Notes under the pieces: generated by a model
Database searches by the model: none
The model's input: only the letters and a program-made list of their open reading frames with translations
What the model was told of the DNA's origin: nothing
Assembly (NCBI RefSeq): GCF_003711515.1
Contig: NW_021167079.1
Location: forward strand, 3,894,274 to 3,958,273
DNA length: 64,000 nucleotides
Direction: 5' to 3'
Source of the DNA: Sodiomyces alkalinus F11
Taxonomy: Eukaryota > Ascomycota > Sordariomycetes > Glomerellales > Plectosphaerellaceae
Made by a program: the position numbers and the translations under genes
Part shown: piece after piece, positions 38,930 to 50,854 of the stretch
How positions within the stretch are numbered: position 1 is the first letter of the stretch
Layout of the letters: each line of letters begins with the position of its first letter

Positions 38930-41900
38930 GGTGGGTCTTCCTAGGTTAACTAACTAATTAGAGGCTTCGGTTTAAACTAAACACTCTTAGCTTTTCTATC
39001 GTAAAATCAATAGTTAAGGGGAAAAAAACGCCCTCGTAGAAAGGATCTAAATCCGCCCTATTTAACCATTTAATTTAATTCTATCTTAATTAGTTCCTTA
39101 ATCCTAATTAGCCGGATCTGCTTAATCGGATCTATATCTATCGGATCTACTACGCCCTTGGAGGCCGTCGTCGTTGTTACGGCTATAGCTTTAGCTACGG
39201 CTTTAGCGCGATTAATCTTTTTATACAGTTATTTCCACTACTCGATACGATCCTTTTAATCTGTTAAATTAAGCTATTACTATAGTCTTTTAATCCCCGC
39301 CTCCGGTAATACCTTCGTTAAACCGTCCACGATGATCTCCTTCGTGTTAACGTACGTAACCTTAAAGAGACCTTATTTTACTAACTAGCGCGCCTACTAG
39401 TTATATATATCGATATACCGTAGTCTTATCCGCAGGTGTTATGCCTTCTTATTAATAAGGTTAATAATCTACTAATTATCGTAGTATAGCTATAGCTATT
39501 ATTAATCTAACCGAAGCTCTAAATCCCTTAATATCCGACTAACGAATAACGTCTCTTTAGCGGCCCTTATAAGAGCGATTAGTTCCGATTCTATTAATAA
39601 CGTCGTGACCGTCGGTTATTTACCCGCTTTATAGTTAACGGTGCCACCGAAAAGCTTTATCGTATATCCTTATAAACTTTTACGGTCTGGATTATCCCTA
39701 AAGGACGCGTCGCTTACGGTTAGGAAGAGTCTATCCCCACCGAATTCCAGGTAATAATACCTCGTGTGGTATAAGAATAGCAGCACTTATTAAGCCCTCT
39801 TAAAGTGATTCGAGGAGGGGTTGACGTTATATTAGGAAAGTTTCGAATAGGCAAACGCGATATCGGGTCTTATCACGATAGTAGTATATAGGATAAAACC
39901 GATTATACCCTAATATTAACGGACCTTAGGAATTAACGCGCGTATACTATCGTATAGTATTAACGGCTTTATAGATAATAGGACCTTTAGTGGTTTTCGG
40001 CAGAGTATATCTAGGTAGTATTTAACCGCGATCTTCTTTATATAGGAGGATTATAATAGCTATAACCTATAGGTGGCTTTATCCCTTAGGACCTTAATTC
40101 CTAGGAATTAACGGATTTCTTCGCCTCCTAATACCCTATAGCTCCGCTTAAGGGCGGCCTTAAGGTTATTGGCGTTAGTCTTATAGTCCTTATAGTATAA
40201 AAATCCGATATTATCGACGTAGAAGAATAGGACTAAACCGTCGCGTTTATAATATAGGGGTTATTAGGTATAGCCATGAATTCTATTTTCTATAGCGTGC
40301 CGCTAAGTTCCTCTTACTATAGTAGTAGCGATACCCTTCGACCGAAGAGGGCTTTTCGTAGTAATAGGACCTTACCTAGTACCTTATAGCCTTACAGTAT
40401 CTTTATAAACATCTTTTATTTAAGGCTAGCGTTAACGAACGCGTTAACGGTATCGAACTACCTTATCTCTAGATTAAATCTGGTAGCGATCGCTATAAGT
40501 ATACGGAATAACCGCGATACTAGTGTAACGGCATAGTTATCTTTAGTCTTTAACCGTTTTTATTAATCCCCTCGCACTATACGGCGTGCCTTATACTTAA
40601 GGAGGGTGCCCTTCTTATTGAATTTATATATATATACCTATGTATAGGTAAGGGCTTATTACTTATTAGCCTAATCACCGCCTACCTCTTACTAGTAGCC
40701 TATTTATCGGTAGCCCTTAAGGTATTCCCCCTTAGCCTACAACCACCGCTTCCGTAACGGGTATAGACGTATATCGCGGTGGTAGTTTAGTAGAGGCGGG
40801 AGATCCTCGCGGGTTAGACACGATAAGGAGGCGTTAAAGGGAGAGGGATTTATAGTATTAGCGCCGGTAATATTACCGTTATTAATAGCTTACTTCCTCC
40901 CGCGTATAGGGTTATAAGTCCTTCTAGCGTTAAAGAACGCCTTCTAGGTATTATTATTCTATACCTTCTTAGTTATATATAGGCTTATAATAGTTCTCGC
41001 GATAGATAGGTGCGCGGCCAATAAGCGTGTGGCCGATAAGCGTGTAGCCGATAGGCGTGCGGCCGATAGGCACCCCTTAGGGCTATTTATAGCTATCCGT
41101 TAGTGGTTATCGTGTTCTTCTATCTTAGCGCCCCTAACCACCGCTAACGCTATAAGGAACCCGCGCGCGGGATCTTCCGGGGATATGAAAGGCGTGGGAA
41201 ATAGTTTAAACCTCGTAGTAGTAAACCGTGAAGTGTCCGTAGTAATAGCGGTGGCCTCTCCCGTAGTAATAGCGGTAGTATAGTCTTCTCCTATAGTAAT
41301 AGTAGTATCCGTAGTAATAGCGGTAATATAGTCTATAGTAATAGTAATAGCCTCTCCCGTAGTAATAACGGTGGTGTTAGAGTTACGAGGTTCTAAATCT
41401 ATAGCATAGGTATTAGGCTATAGATTTAAAACCTCGTCTATAGTAATAGTAGTAGCCTTTCTCGTAGTAATAGCGATAGCCTCGCCTTTATCCGTAGTAA
41501 TAGCGGTAGGGTCGCTTTTACCTATAGTAATAACGGTAGCGTTAGAGTCTTCCGACTCAAGATCTAATACCTCTATAGCTATACCCCTTAATAGTAGCCT
41601 ATTCGCGGTCTTATTAGATTAGGTAATATAGATAGATTATAGGCGTTCCCCAATTTCCTTAGCGGAAGCTATAGCTTATAGCGTTTTAATCCTGCTATTA
41701 AATATCTTATCTTCGTTAAAGACTATGTCTCTTATAGTAATAATATCCGTTAGGTGTAGTAGCTAAATACGGAAGCTATTTAAGGATTAGTATCCGATAT
41801 AATAACCGATCTATACGTTCGGTTTTAGCCTTTATAGGCGGTTCCTTTCAGCTTAGGTATCGCGTGTTTTTATAAAGGCTTTATAGCCATAAGCTTATAA

Positions 41901-44600
41901 GTGCGTAAGGTTAGGTTAACGGCCGTGTAGGCCTTTGTATAGCGTTCGCTAGTCGTTAATATATCGTGGCGTCCTATTATATAGATACACGGTAGTCTTA
42001 AAAATCTTAGGCTAGATAGATATAGGCAGATTAGCTCTAATCCTTATAGCCCTCGCCCTTCTCTTAATAATACCTCTAATCCGTTCTATAACGCCGTTTT
42101 AATTCTATAAATATAATACCGATAGCTAGCCTTCTACCCCCTTAGTAGCGAGGAAAATAACGACTTCTAGGTATTAAAATATCTCGGAATCGGCTTATAG
42201 GATATATAGCCGGATATGGAATTAGGTCTTAAGCAGAGTAAAAACGTCTTTTAACGCGTATAGGATAAAGCCTTAGTCTCTTTTCTATAGGTAGTAATCC
42301 TATATATAACTCATATACACGTCTATAACGAATATAACAGACTTATATAGGCCGCCTGCTAACGACTCCGCCTCTTTTAGATCGTGAAAGTTAATAGCTA
42401 GGGCCTCTCCGGGCTTTAACGGGTAAAAGGATAGTATCCGCCGGATCTACATAGGCACTTACGATTACCTATATGCGTTATAGTCTATTATATAAGGTCC
42501 TTTTATCTTTACCCCCTAAATAGCGTCAATAATCTTTGTGAGAGTATTAATGCTATAGTGGCTAAGGCGTTCGTGCTACTATTATACCGTAGTCTTCTAC
42601 GGTTATTGCGGTTATCGTAATCTCCCTTATAGGTTATCGCGCGGGTGCCTTACCGAGACCGCGAATACGGTGGCAGCTATAGCTTCCGCGCGCTCGATTA
42701 TATACTAGCCGTGGATATCTAGTAGCTTATAGATAGGCCGGTTATCGGCGGAGCTAATAATAGTATTATTTACGGTATCCTAGTAGTAACCTTATAGGCG
42801 TAGCTAGTATTATAAGATAATATTAGTAATAAAATCCTTATAGTATATAATATCACGGAGGCGTAATAGCCTCTTTATACCCAATAGGGATTATTCACGT
42901 AGCGTATTATCTCCGTATTCGAGGATAGAAGCCTTATAAGTACCTACCTAAAAGGATAAAGATAAAGTATTCGTGGGTAGTCTAATAGCCGTAAAACGGC
43001 CTTGATTATTAAAGATATAGATTAACGATCCTAAATCTAGGATCGCGTAGTATAATAGCGCTCTAGCTTAGTTAATAGAAAGGGATACCCCTTATCCTTA
43101 TTATAATCTTAATAGTATTATCGTATAATAACGCGCTACCCCTTAGGTTAGGTAGGCTCTTAGTCCTATCGCGGTGATAGATAAGTCTTTATAAACTATT
43201 ATAGTAGTAGGCGTAATATTATAGAGTTAATCTTCCTAGACATCCTTTATCTTATTAGCGGTAGTTGCTATTACTTCCCGCCTTTTCTATATCGCGGTGT
43301 CTACGCGGCTTTTAAAACTATAGTTACGTATTCTCTTTTCTATAACCTTCGTACTATCTTTACGGCCGTACTAAGTATAAAGGCGTATATCCGGCCTTAT
43401 ATATTAATAGGCGGCGGTAGTATAGGGGTTCTTATATATTTTATAGGGCCTCCTTATTATGGGAGGGATAGCCTTTACGGACGTATCGCTATAAGGACGC
43501 TTCTTATTATCTTTATTATTAGTAGTATCCTTAGTATTAGAGACGTTCCTAAGGGTATTAAAAGTGCCTCTCCCGACTCTAGGCTTTATAGTAAAGGATT
43601 ATAGGCTCTTTATATTACTAAGAACCGCCATTACAGCCTTTACGAAGTCGTTAATCGTTAGCTTATTTTCCGTAATCTTATCGTAGTTATTAACTAGGTA
43701 GTTATTACTCTATTCCTGGGTAATAGGTCTAATAGCTTTTAACGCGTTTTCCGCCTAATAGTCCGCGCTTAATAGCTTTAAAACGCCTATATATTTATAG
43801 TGTATTATCGCTGTTTTCTAGCTTACTACTAAGGCGTTTATATCCTTAGGTATAGCCTTTATAGGCGTGGTGTATCGTCGGTATAGGACTAGGGCTTCCT
43901 TATAGAGGTCTATAGGTATTAGTCCTGCGTACGCATATAGGAGGGTAATCTAAGCTTATAGGTTATTTATATTATCGTCCTATAGTTATACGAGGAGGTT
44001 ATATAATATAGTATAGACGGTCCTTTTAATATATAAGCGTACCTCGTTAAACCTTTTCTACTACGCGTTATAGTCTACCTTTTCCTCGCGGTATACACGG
44101 CGATCCTATAGGTAGCGTATACGCCTTTTTTTAAAGAGGTTATTAATAAATATAGGTATCCTTATCGGTGGTTCTTTTATTACGGCCATAACCTTCCGGT
44201 AAGCGGCCGTCTTCCTTTTACCGGTAGCCGTGGCTATTATAATACCGGCCGTGGTAGCTATAGCTATAGTATCCGTGGTATCCGTAGCCTTATCGCCCTT
44301 TAGCGTAATAGTGGAAAATAGAGTAGCCGTGATAATAGAAGATAAGGTAGCCGTGGCCTCCTCCGTATTAGGGTCTACGGCGAGGGCTTTATATTTACGG
44401 ATATTAGGTAGCGTAGGCTTAAGAAGCAGGTAAGTATCGGCCTCCTTATCGCTTAGCTTTAGATTAAGATAGTTTTCTTAGTAAGAGGTAGATTTACCGC
44501 GTATAGCGTGCTCTTATATTACCTAATCCCTTTAATTAATAAGGGTAATAGCGGCCGCCTTCTATTCGGTATTAGATATATTAGAAGATATCTTTACTTA
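38930..44600 (-). pseudogene. copia copy 1 gag-pol relic
   Basis: Minus-strand landmarks: gag with a KYKALAVDPN segment near 44400; GAG-pre-integrase HERLSHYSINTL near 42560; integrase part GVIERIRGIIK near 42090 and a VQIGYYIGY.SLNSFRI block near 41830; a Thr/Ile/Glu-rich linker at 41220-41560; RT with FDTVNAFVNASLK near 40450 and LVLFFYVDNIGFLY near 40232-40195 (DD altered to DN); then YRVLGGEEIRQFLGIKVL near 40140-40085 and RNase H to about 39000. Stops are RIP-type. Confidence 0.85.
41220..41560. repeat. short tandem-like repeat in the copia linker (GTAGTAATAGCGGT units)
   Basis: The unit GTAGTAATAGCGGT and variants recur about ten times with irregular spacing. On the coding strand they give a Thr/Ile/Gly/Glu-rich linker between integrase and RT. 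The same array is at 53710-53990 in copy 2. Confidence 0.75.
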
Positions 44601-44780
44601 TTTATTAGTTAATTAATTAATTAATAGGTAGATTAATAGGTTAATTAATCGCTTAATTACTCTAATTAGGTTAATAGTAATTATTTAAGAGTGCTTATAT
44701 AAACGTAATAACTTTTATAGTAGAATAGGGGTAGCCTTATTAATATCTATTATTTAGGCGTTATAAACCGGGCTTATAAC

Positions 44781-45054
44781 TATCGCACGTTAAATAGCAT
44801 TTAAATAACTAACTTAGTAGAGTAGAAATCTCGTGTATATATATTATATTAAGTTATATCTATATAAGTCTTTTATGCCCCTAATTTAGGTGGTAAAGAC
44901 TCTATTATGGGTACTATATCATTTAGATCCTATCCGGTCTTTTCCGGTATTCGCCCCTATTATATCCTGATACCCGAGGCCCGAAGCCCTTAGTCAGGGA
45001 GTGGATCCCCCCTGGATCTCCTATAGACTACGTCGTGGTCCTGCCTATGCGACA
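44781..45054 (-). repeat. right LTR (5' LTR) of copia copy 1
   Basis: 274 bp, direct repeat of 38641-38914. Its outer ~60 bp are nearly free of RIP changes, while its inner part is mutated. Confidence 0.93.
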
Positions 45055-45091
45055 CAAATTAGGGGGGTGGCCGGATTAGGGTGGTTTGACT

Positions 45092-46815
45092 TAGATTATA
45101 TGTACGCGTAAAGCTGGACGATTTCCTTGGCTCAAGTCCTTGCCCATCCTTCCCTTGGCCTTTTGTTTTCCCCATTTCCTGTTCTTTAATAGTAGCTTTG
45201 GTTCAAGAGATCTACGGAGCAATAAGAGTCGGTGAGATGACTATTCCGTGAGTTTTGCGGACATGTTATTTTTGATTAGGTTGATACTTAGTGCGAAAGT
45301 AAAGTCACGATCGCGACTGATGAGTAGGATGAGCGAGATATCCCGAGGTCTATCGCTTTTCCCAGGTTATTGGATTACTCAACAGGAACCTCGGCATGCC
45401 TAGGTAATTAAAACTTAATAAATGCTCTGGGAGGGTCGGTGGGATGCCATCTAGTGATCTGCGGCACTTGCTTGAACCATGCTCCTAGACCTCGAGAAGT
45501 AGCGGGGTAGGAAGTGACGGCTGAACAATACCTACAACGTACAACGCATGTACACAGTGGTGTGACATTACGGAGGGGGCCAAAGCGGGGGTTCAAAAGA
45601 TGTCGACAACTGGAGCCCCGCGAGGGAACGCTTGTACTCTATAGGTTTGGCTCACAGCAGCTTGATTTCCCCGGATTTCTCCGCGGACTGTAAGTACAGA
45701 GTTCGAATTATTATCCCGGACTCCAGTTCCCCGATCATTGTTCACACGTGGATAGTTGTCTAAATGAATAAGTTTAAAAAGACGTCAAGAAACGATAGGT
45801 AGAAGTATACTCCGCATGAAGTGACTTTGGTATTACTCTACAAGGTACTCCGTACAACGTACGAAGTAGTTAATACTAGCGGATTTATGACAGAACACGC
45901 TGCAGAATTCCTTAGGTCTTGATGCTTTGTGTGACTCCATGGTCCCGGGCGGGTGTCGCGACTTAAATCACCCCCTTAATAAATCGCCGAATTCGTACGG
46001 TGTGCTTAGGCCACGAAGACGATTTAGGCGGAATATCTGAGCGCAATTGCCAGGCCTGGCCTCATTTGTTGGATTGAGCCGTTCTGGGGTCCGATCGGAG
46101 GGGTATTCCCACTTTATAATCTCAAACGACGACGAAGCGCTCCAGAGTACCCTTGTACGTGTATGTACGTTGTACTCCGTACTTCGTAGTCATTGTTACT
46201 ACCTACCCGGGAGGGGTGGTTTCTAGGTCAGAGCTTGGACAGAGACTTTTGCTCTGACCAGAGCCAGGACAGAGAAATTTCTGTCGACATGATGTTCTAA
46301 GACTGTTAACAGATTGACCAGTTATCGGGCTCTGTCCTATACCCCCCCAAACCCGGGTAGGTACTTATCCCGTACCAAGACCCAAGCCCCAGACTAACAG
46401 CGCCTTGCATATTTGGTCACCGGCTGTTGCCCTTGATGAGAAACACCGATCAACTTATTGGTGTTTCTGGTTTTGCCATCCTTCTTCTCAACCCATCTTC
46501 TCATCGTCCCCATTCTCACCTTTTAATGAAGCTTAACGCTGCCGTCTCCCCCCACTCCCCAACCAACCTGACGCTGCTGTAAGAAGTATTATTCCGTACT
46601 CCGTGTCTTATTAGCTAAGGTACAGCACGTACTCCATACATGTAGCATCGTCTGTGGAGAATCTGTGGCCTTTTCGTCGTCCTCGCTGTGATCTTCAACC
46701 GATCCCTCCTTAAGCTTGTCTCTCTCACTTTCACTTCCACCTCGGCACCAGTTCCCGGAACTCGGTCTTTATTACATCCCCCTTCCCTCTCCCACCTCCC
46801 ACGCCAGCTGTCGCC
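45092..46815. other. host intergenic region upstream of the zinc-cluster gene
   Basis: GC-balanced, not RIP-mutated. No convincing gene. It contains repeated TACTCCGTAC-type motifs (45845, 46172, 46595) and a small TIR element at 46202-46361. The last 150 bp are pyrimidine-rich, as expected of a fungal promoter. Confidence 0.6.
46202..46361. mobile_element. small MITE-like element, TIR CCTACCCGGG, TA flanks
   Basis: 160 bp with perfect 10-bp terminal inverted repeats CCTACCCGGG...CCCGGGTAGG and TA on both sides (46200-46201, 46362-46363). GGACAGAG recurs inside in both orientations, so the element can fold. It has no coding capacity. Confidence 0.7.
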
Positions 46816-48758
46816 ATGGTATATTGTGGCAAGCCCTCTCGGGGCTGTCAAATGTGCAGGTCCCGACGGATCAAGGTGAGACGTGTCACATTTACCTGTG
46901 ATCTGTGTGGGATTCAACTTTGTATATCATCATTCTGACCACTATTTCCAGTGCGACGAGAATAAACCTACCTGCAACCAATGCGCTAAATCGCGCCGTC
47001 AGTGCCCAGGTTACAAGGACGAGTTCGATCTTGTCTTCCGCAATGAGACCAAGGCGACCGAGAGACGAGTCCAGAAAGCCAACCGCAAGGTCCTGACAAA
47101 ACCAAAGGACATCGATCCTTCATCCGCCACCCACGCCGAGGCCGAGGCCACCAAGGTTTTCACCTCAACGGCCGCCGCCATAGTGCCAACTCTGAGGCTA
47201 CCCGTCGAACAGACGGCGTCATGCCACTTCGTCGCTAACTACGTTCTCCTGCCCCGCCAGGATGGCACGCGAGGTTTCAACGAGTATATATTACCGCTAC
47301 TCAAGGCCGAGGCACCGGACGGCCATCTCCATCATGCCTTCAACGCCTGCGCCCTCGCTTCCTTGGGCAACCGGCCCAACGCCCCCGGGTCTGGCTCCGA
47401 TTTAATCTCTCGGGCCTTAGGCCACTACACCAAGGCCCTATCCGCCACCCACCTGGCCCTCCGGGACCCTGAACTGAGCAAGTCCGATGCCACCCTGGCG
47501 GCGGTGCTGATGCTGGGTCTCTTTGAAAACATCACAGCCAAAAAGATGGGCATGTTCGCCTGGGGCTCCCACATCGAAGGCGCCATCCAGCTCGTCAAGG
47601 TCCGCGGCCGTAAGCAGCTGCGGACGAGGACGGGATTCCTACTCTTCATCGCCGTCCGGACCCAAATGATCATCCACTCCCTCAGCACCGGCACCTCTCC
47701 CATCATGGGCGTCGAGTGGTGGCTGAGCGACGCCATCAGAGACGAGGGTGTCGCGCACTGTCAACGCCTCGCCATCAAGACGGCCGAAATCCGCGCCGAG
47801 TCGGCACGGCTCGCTTCCACCATCCCGCACAACCCGGAAAACATCGAAATCATGCTCGATATGATCCGGCGCGCCCAGACCATCGACCACGAACTGGTCA
47901 GCTGGCTGCAGAACCCGCCCAAGTACTTCGAATGGAAGACGGTCGCATGGGAAGACCACGTCCCGGGCGGCGACTACGAGAAGGCCGAGGTCTTCCCCGG
48001 AAGGGTCGACATCTACCGGGATTTCTGGATGGCGAGTGTCGTCAACCTGGCCCGCGTCTTGCGCCTTACCCTGGCCACCATCATCGTCCGATGCGCCGCC
48101 TGGGTCTGCAGCCCCGTCGACTACCGCACCACGCCCGAGTACGCCACCGCCGCGCGTACCTGCGTCGACACTATCACCGATATCATCGCGTCGGTGCCCT
48201 ACTCACTCGGCTGGCACCTGAAACGCCCCGAGATCATCAAGCGCGCCAACTTGTCTGGGTTTGCCTGCGGCGAAGAAGACAGCCCCAAGGGCTTGCCGGG
48301 TTACTTTCTCACTTGGCCCCTCGCCAATGTCTATGCCCAGGATTACGCCACCGACGCGCAGCGCGCATGGGTGGCCGGACGCCTCAAGTTCATTGGCGAT
48401 GAGCTGGGCGTGAAATATGCTCACTTGCTATCCCAGGTATGAATCATCGTTTACGGCTCTAATGATATCTTGCTGACCCATAACGCAGCTTAACCTGCGC
48501 GTTCCTTCCATGCTCATCCGTCGCGATGCCATGATGGCGAACTCACAAGGCCTCGACGCCCACCCGCTTCTTGCCGCCCGTCTGGCATCGCCCAGGCCTG
48601 CTTCTGGGGCTGATCTGCTCTCACAACTTCAGGCCATGCATCATGATTTGGCGGACCGAGACCAAAACAAGATTGAGCTACTGGTCAAGGCGACTGCGAC
48701 TGGCACGGCTGATCAGTCGTCGAGGCAGTGGGCGGCACGGAACGTGCAGACGCTTTAG
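46816..48758 (+). CDS. Zn(II)2Cys6 fungal transcription factor
   Basis: Probable nuclear DNA-binding regulator of 604 aa. Three exons: 46816-46875, 46952-48436, 48489-48758, all in phase 0, with GTGAGA/CCAG and GTATGA/GCAG borders. Splicing of the first intron completes the binuclear cluster: Cys11, 14, 21, 28, 31 and 38 in exact CX2CX6CX6CX2CX6C spacing (CQMCRSRRIK, then CDENKPTCNQCAKSRRQC). The intron immediately before Cys21 is a common position in this class. The rest resembles the helical fungal-specific transcription factor domain of C6 proteins, with GLFENI and IQLVKVRGRKQL blocks. The start is in good context (GCCATGG). No adjacent metabolic cluster shows its target. It is intact, lies between two copia copies, and is not RIP-affected. 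Confidence 0.9.
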
Positions 48759-49488
48759 TTCCCCGTGTTTCATTTCGATATGACCCACTCGCCATTTCCT
48801 AATGGTTTTCACTATTGGGCCCTTCGTGCTAGGCCGGTTTAAAAGGGAGATACCTTGGCGTTGTCGATGCAACGGGCGACGACGCCGGGAGTTAAGGGAT
48901 CACATTTGGGCGTCATGGCGTTGTCAACCTATTCTGGCTGGCGTTTTGATTTGTATTTTCCGGTGTGGTGCTCATTCCCGGCGAATGATTTGACGACGCC
49001 CATGAGCATGTGCAAAACTTGAAGTTGCACCAAAGGTTTTTGAAATTATGGATCAAGGGTTTTCGCAGACGGTCACGAAAGGCATTCTCAGTATTCTCAC
49101 TTATTCGGTACGATTCGTACCCCGTATAACAGAGCAAGACGACTCACGCGCATTGCATCTCCTAACCATTCTTCCATCCCTTCCATGGTCAGGCAGGCCA
49201 GGCGTGAAGAAGAAGAAAAAAAGGAAAAAAAAAGGAAAGAAAAAGGGGAAAGAAACCCCCAAGTTGTTAGGATCTTGTTGGATATGATAACCATCTGCCC
49301 TAGTCCGGTACGCCATATTTTTCCCAAAGCCCAAGCCAAAAGTCAGATTTATCGTCGAATCGTGTAAAGGTTGTTCGTTCAAGTTCGTATGTTACCGCCA
49401 CGGAGTGGCGATCCAAGCGGCCCTCCGCCCGCCGGTGACTTTCTACACCGTAGATCGAGGGGTTTGTTGTGAGGTACGAGTGGTTGTA
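48759..49488. other. convergent intergenic region, no gene seen
   Basis: Lies between the 3' ends of the zinc-cluster gene and the minus-strand membrane gene. It contains a purine tract (AAGAAGAAGAAAAAAAGG-like, about 49205-49255) and overlapping open frames without family features. Confidence 0.6.
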
Positions 49489-49921
49489 TTAGCACCTTTT
49501 CCGAGTCGACCTGGATAAAGCCGGCACAATGAGCCCCACTACCTTTCCAAGTCACTTGGCCACGGGACAAGAAAACATAGACGAAGAGTGAAGAATATGG
49601 AACGGGGAGATAGAATAGCTGGGGAAGGGAGACGTACTTGTCCTCGATCTTGCCGCCGGCTAGACTCCAAGCCTTGTAAACCCAGCCCTGCGTCTGGTCG
49701 ACATACTTTTCCGTTTCGACGTGCTTGACGCCGACACGGACCCCATCCTTTGTAAAGACGACGTTCTTCTTCTCCATACGCTGCGAGGCAACGTCTTGGA
49801 TCTTCACAACGGACAGATAGATCTGCCAACAGACCCAGGCGATGCCGCCGAGGACGATGAAGGTGATGATGAGCGGGAGGAGTTGACTGCGGCGTAGGGC
49901 GGTTCCAAAGAGGTCAGCCAT
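49489..49921 (-). CDS. small conserved single-pass membrane protein, 3' end uncertain
   Basis: Start ATGGCTGAC at 49921 (good context), preferred over an upstream in-frame ATG that lies before a poly-T tract in the leader. Residues about 13-33 (LLPLIITFIVLGGIAWVCW) form one transmembrane helix, followed by a hydrophilic domain with KKNVVFTKDGVRVGVK, Y.D.TQGWVYKAW and a GGKIED end. This looks like a small fungal family of about 100 aa whose function I do not know. A strong donor (GTACGT) at 49637 suggests exon 1 is 49921-49638. An acceptor at 49511 would give a short basic tail ending at 49489. Unspliced, the frame stays open to 49379 (180 aa), but the added part looks intronic. A transcript is needed to settle the end. 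Confidence 0.65.
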
Positions 49922-50729
49922 GATAGGGAATTTTTTTTTTTTGGAGGCGTAAGTCAGTGATTGTCGCACCCGAATGACACGGGCGGTCCTGCACGGTGCC
50001 TGCGTCCCTCAACCACCGACGGGAAAGACACGAGAAACAAGTCGGGGGAGTTGTTGGTGGTCGGACTCACCTCATCCTCGAGGATTGTTGTGGCTGGCTC
50101 CACGCCATGGTGCAACGATTGCTTTTTGTCCTTGTTGGATATGGAGATTGACCCGGATGATTGGCCGTCGTCGTCCGCTGGAGATGCAGAGGCTATGCGG
50201 AGCAGAGCTGCAACAGCCGCTTGGAGTAGGGTACGCGGTCGTCCAACTTGTATATCGTGGTTATCGAAGAGAGAATTGACAGGCGGGATTTGATGATAGT
50301 GGCAGGAGTAAAAGCACGGAGTATTTCGAGGTAATTAACAAAATATAACGGTGTATGTGGTCGGTACTCTGCAGTGCCGCGCGGCTTACCGACGGATCAG
50401 GAGGGAAGAAGGGGCAAAACGGCCGAGGAGTTGAAGCTTGACTCGTTCGTGGGTTTCGCTCCTTAGTGTCTCTTATACAGGAACAGACGCCGCAGTAAGT
50501 GAAGGACCGCAGTTTGGCAGAGGGCAAGAAGAAAAGAAGAAAAGCCCAGTCGAATTCGGCCTGTCCCTAAAAAAGAAAACAAAACGACAACGAAAACGGT
50601 ATCCCGATTGAATGTGGAAGTTTGCATGCGATGTAGATGTACCGGTACTCTGTGAGGTCCGAATGGCGGGGAGCTGCGTTTTGGGGCTGACCTGGTACTC
50701 CGCACAAATTTGCACCTGTCTCGGAGCTT
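49922..50729. other. upstream region of the small membrane gene, no gene seen
   Basis: Host-type DNA with a T-tract at 49931-49942 in the leader of the minus-strand gene. Several overlapping open frames, none with a recognisable domain. TACTC(C/T)G motifs occur at about 50363, 50645 and 50694. Confidence 0.6.
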
Positions 50730-50735
50730 AGAATA

Positions 50736-50773
50736 AGGGACTGACTCCCCGACATATACGTTTTGTCTCCGCG
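50736..50773 (-). mobile_element. terminal fragment of MITE A, separated from its body by later events
   Basis: AGGGACTGACTCCCCGACAT matches the TIR of MITE B (59988-60408) and of MITE A's body (58569-58967). It is preceded by AGAATA (50730-50735), whose reverse complement TATTCT precedes the other end of MITE A at 58563-58568. The first 22 bp (50736-50757) plus 399 bp at 58569-58967 give 421 bp, the length of MITE B. The last 16 bp (50758-50773) are the duplicated target of the SINE-like insertion. Confidence 0.85.
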
Positions 50774-50854
50774 GGGGATGGTGGAGTAGTACACCACCTG
50801 GACTAACCTCTTTTCTAATCCCTAAGAGGTCGTAGGTTCGAATCCTGCTCCCCC
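50773..50854 (+). ncRNA. tRNA-like RNA polymerase III head of a SINE-like element
   Basis: Contains a perfect A box TGGTGGAGTAG (50779-50789, fits TRGYNNARNNG) and a B box GGTTCGAATCC (50835-50845). It can fold cloverleaf-like: GGGGGA with TCCCCC, GGTGG with CCACC, CCTCTT with AAGAGG, GTAGG with CCTGC. The anticodon-like loop is 11 nt and an 8-nt linker follows the D-like arm, so it is not a standard tRNA. Confidence 0.7.

Larger units (their letters stand above)
38641..45054 (-). mobile_element. Ty1/copia element, copy 1 (full length), TSD CAAAT
   Basis: LTRs of 274 bp at 38641-38914 and 44781-45054, with internal coding on the minus strand in copia order (gag, GAG-pre-integrase, integrase, RT, RNase H from right to left). 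A perfect CAAAT duplication (38636-38640, 45055-45059) shows insertion into the right end of the pogo element, about 36 bp from its terminus. The right LTR keeps the intact terminus TGCGACA; the left is mutated to TACGATA. Confidence 0.95.
36844..45091 (-). mobile_element. pogo/Fot1-type Tc1-mariner transposon, split by copia copy 1
   Basis: The 36-bp terminal inverted repeats are identical: 36844-36879 begins AGTCAAACCACCCTAATCCG, and its reverse complement ends at 45091. TA dinucleotides flank both ends (36842-36843, 45092-45093). Removing copia copy 1 and one CAAAT duplication leaves about 1.83 kb, close to Fot1 (about 1.9 kb). The transposase is on the minus strand. The outer ~100 bp keep CpA/TpG, while the interior is RIP-mutated. 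Confidence 0.93.

Noticed and set aside
41220..41560. CRISPR array or satellite
   Set aside because: Units are short, irregular and in frame with a coding linker. No spacers, and the organism is a fungus.
44230..44433. Hydrophobic open frame on the plus strand, also at 56655-56852 in copia copy 2
   Set aside because: It is the complement of the copia gag on the minus strand and exists in both copies only because the copies are similar.
47425..47959. Minus-strand genes opposite the zinc-cluster factor
   Set aside because: Long antisense frames are expected in GC-rich coding DNA, and the sense frame has the intact zinc cluster and proper introns.
49961..50293. Plus-strand gene divergent from the small membrane protein
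   Set aside because: No recognisable domain, overlapping alternatives in other frames, and position in the promoter of the minus-strand gene.
50773..50854. Functional tRNA gene with an intron (possible Arg anticodon TCT)
   Set aside because: An 8-nt extra linker and 11-nt loop break tRNA geometry, and the flanking body, poly(A) and duplication fit a SINE head better.
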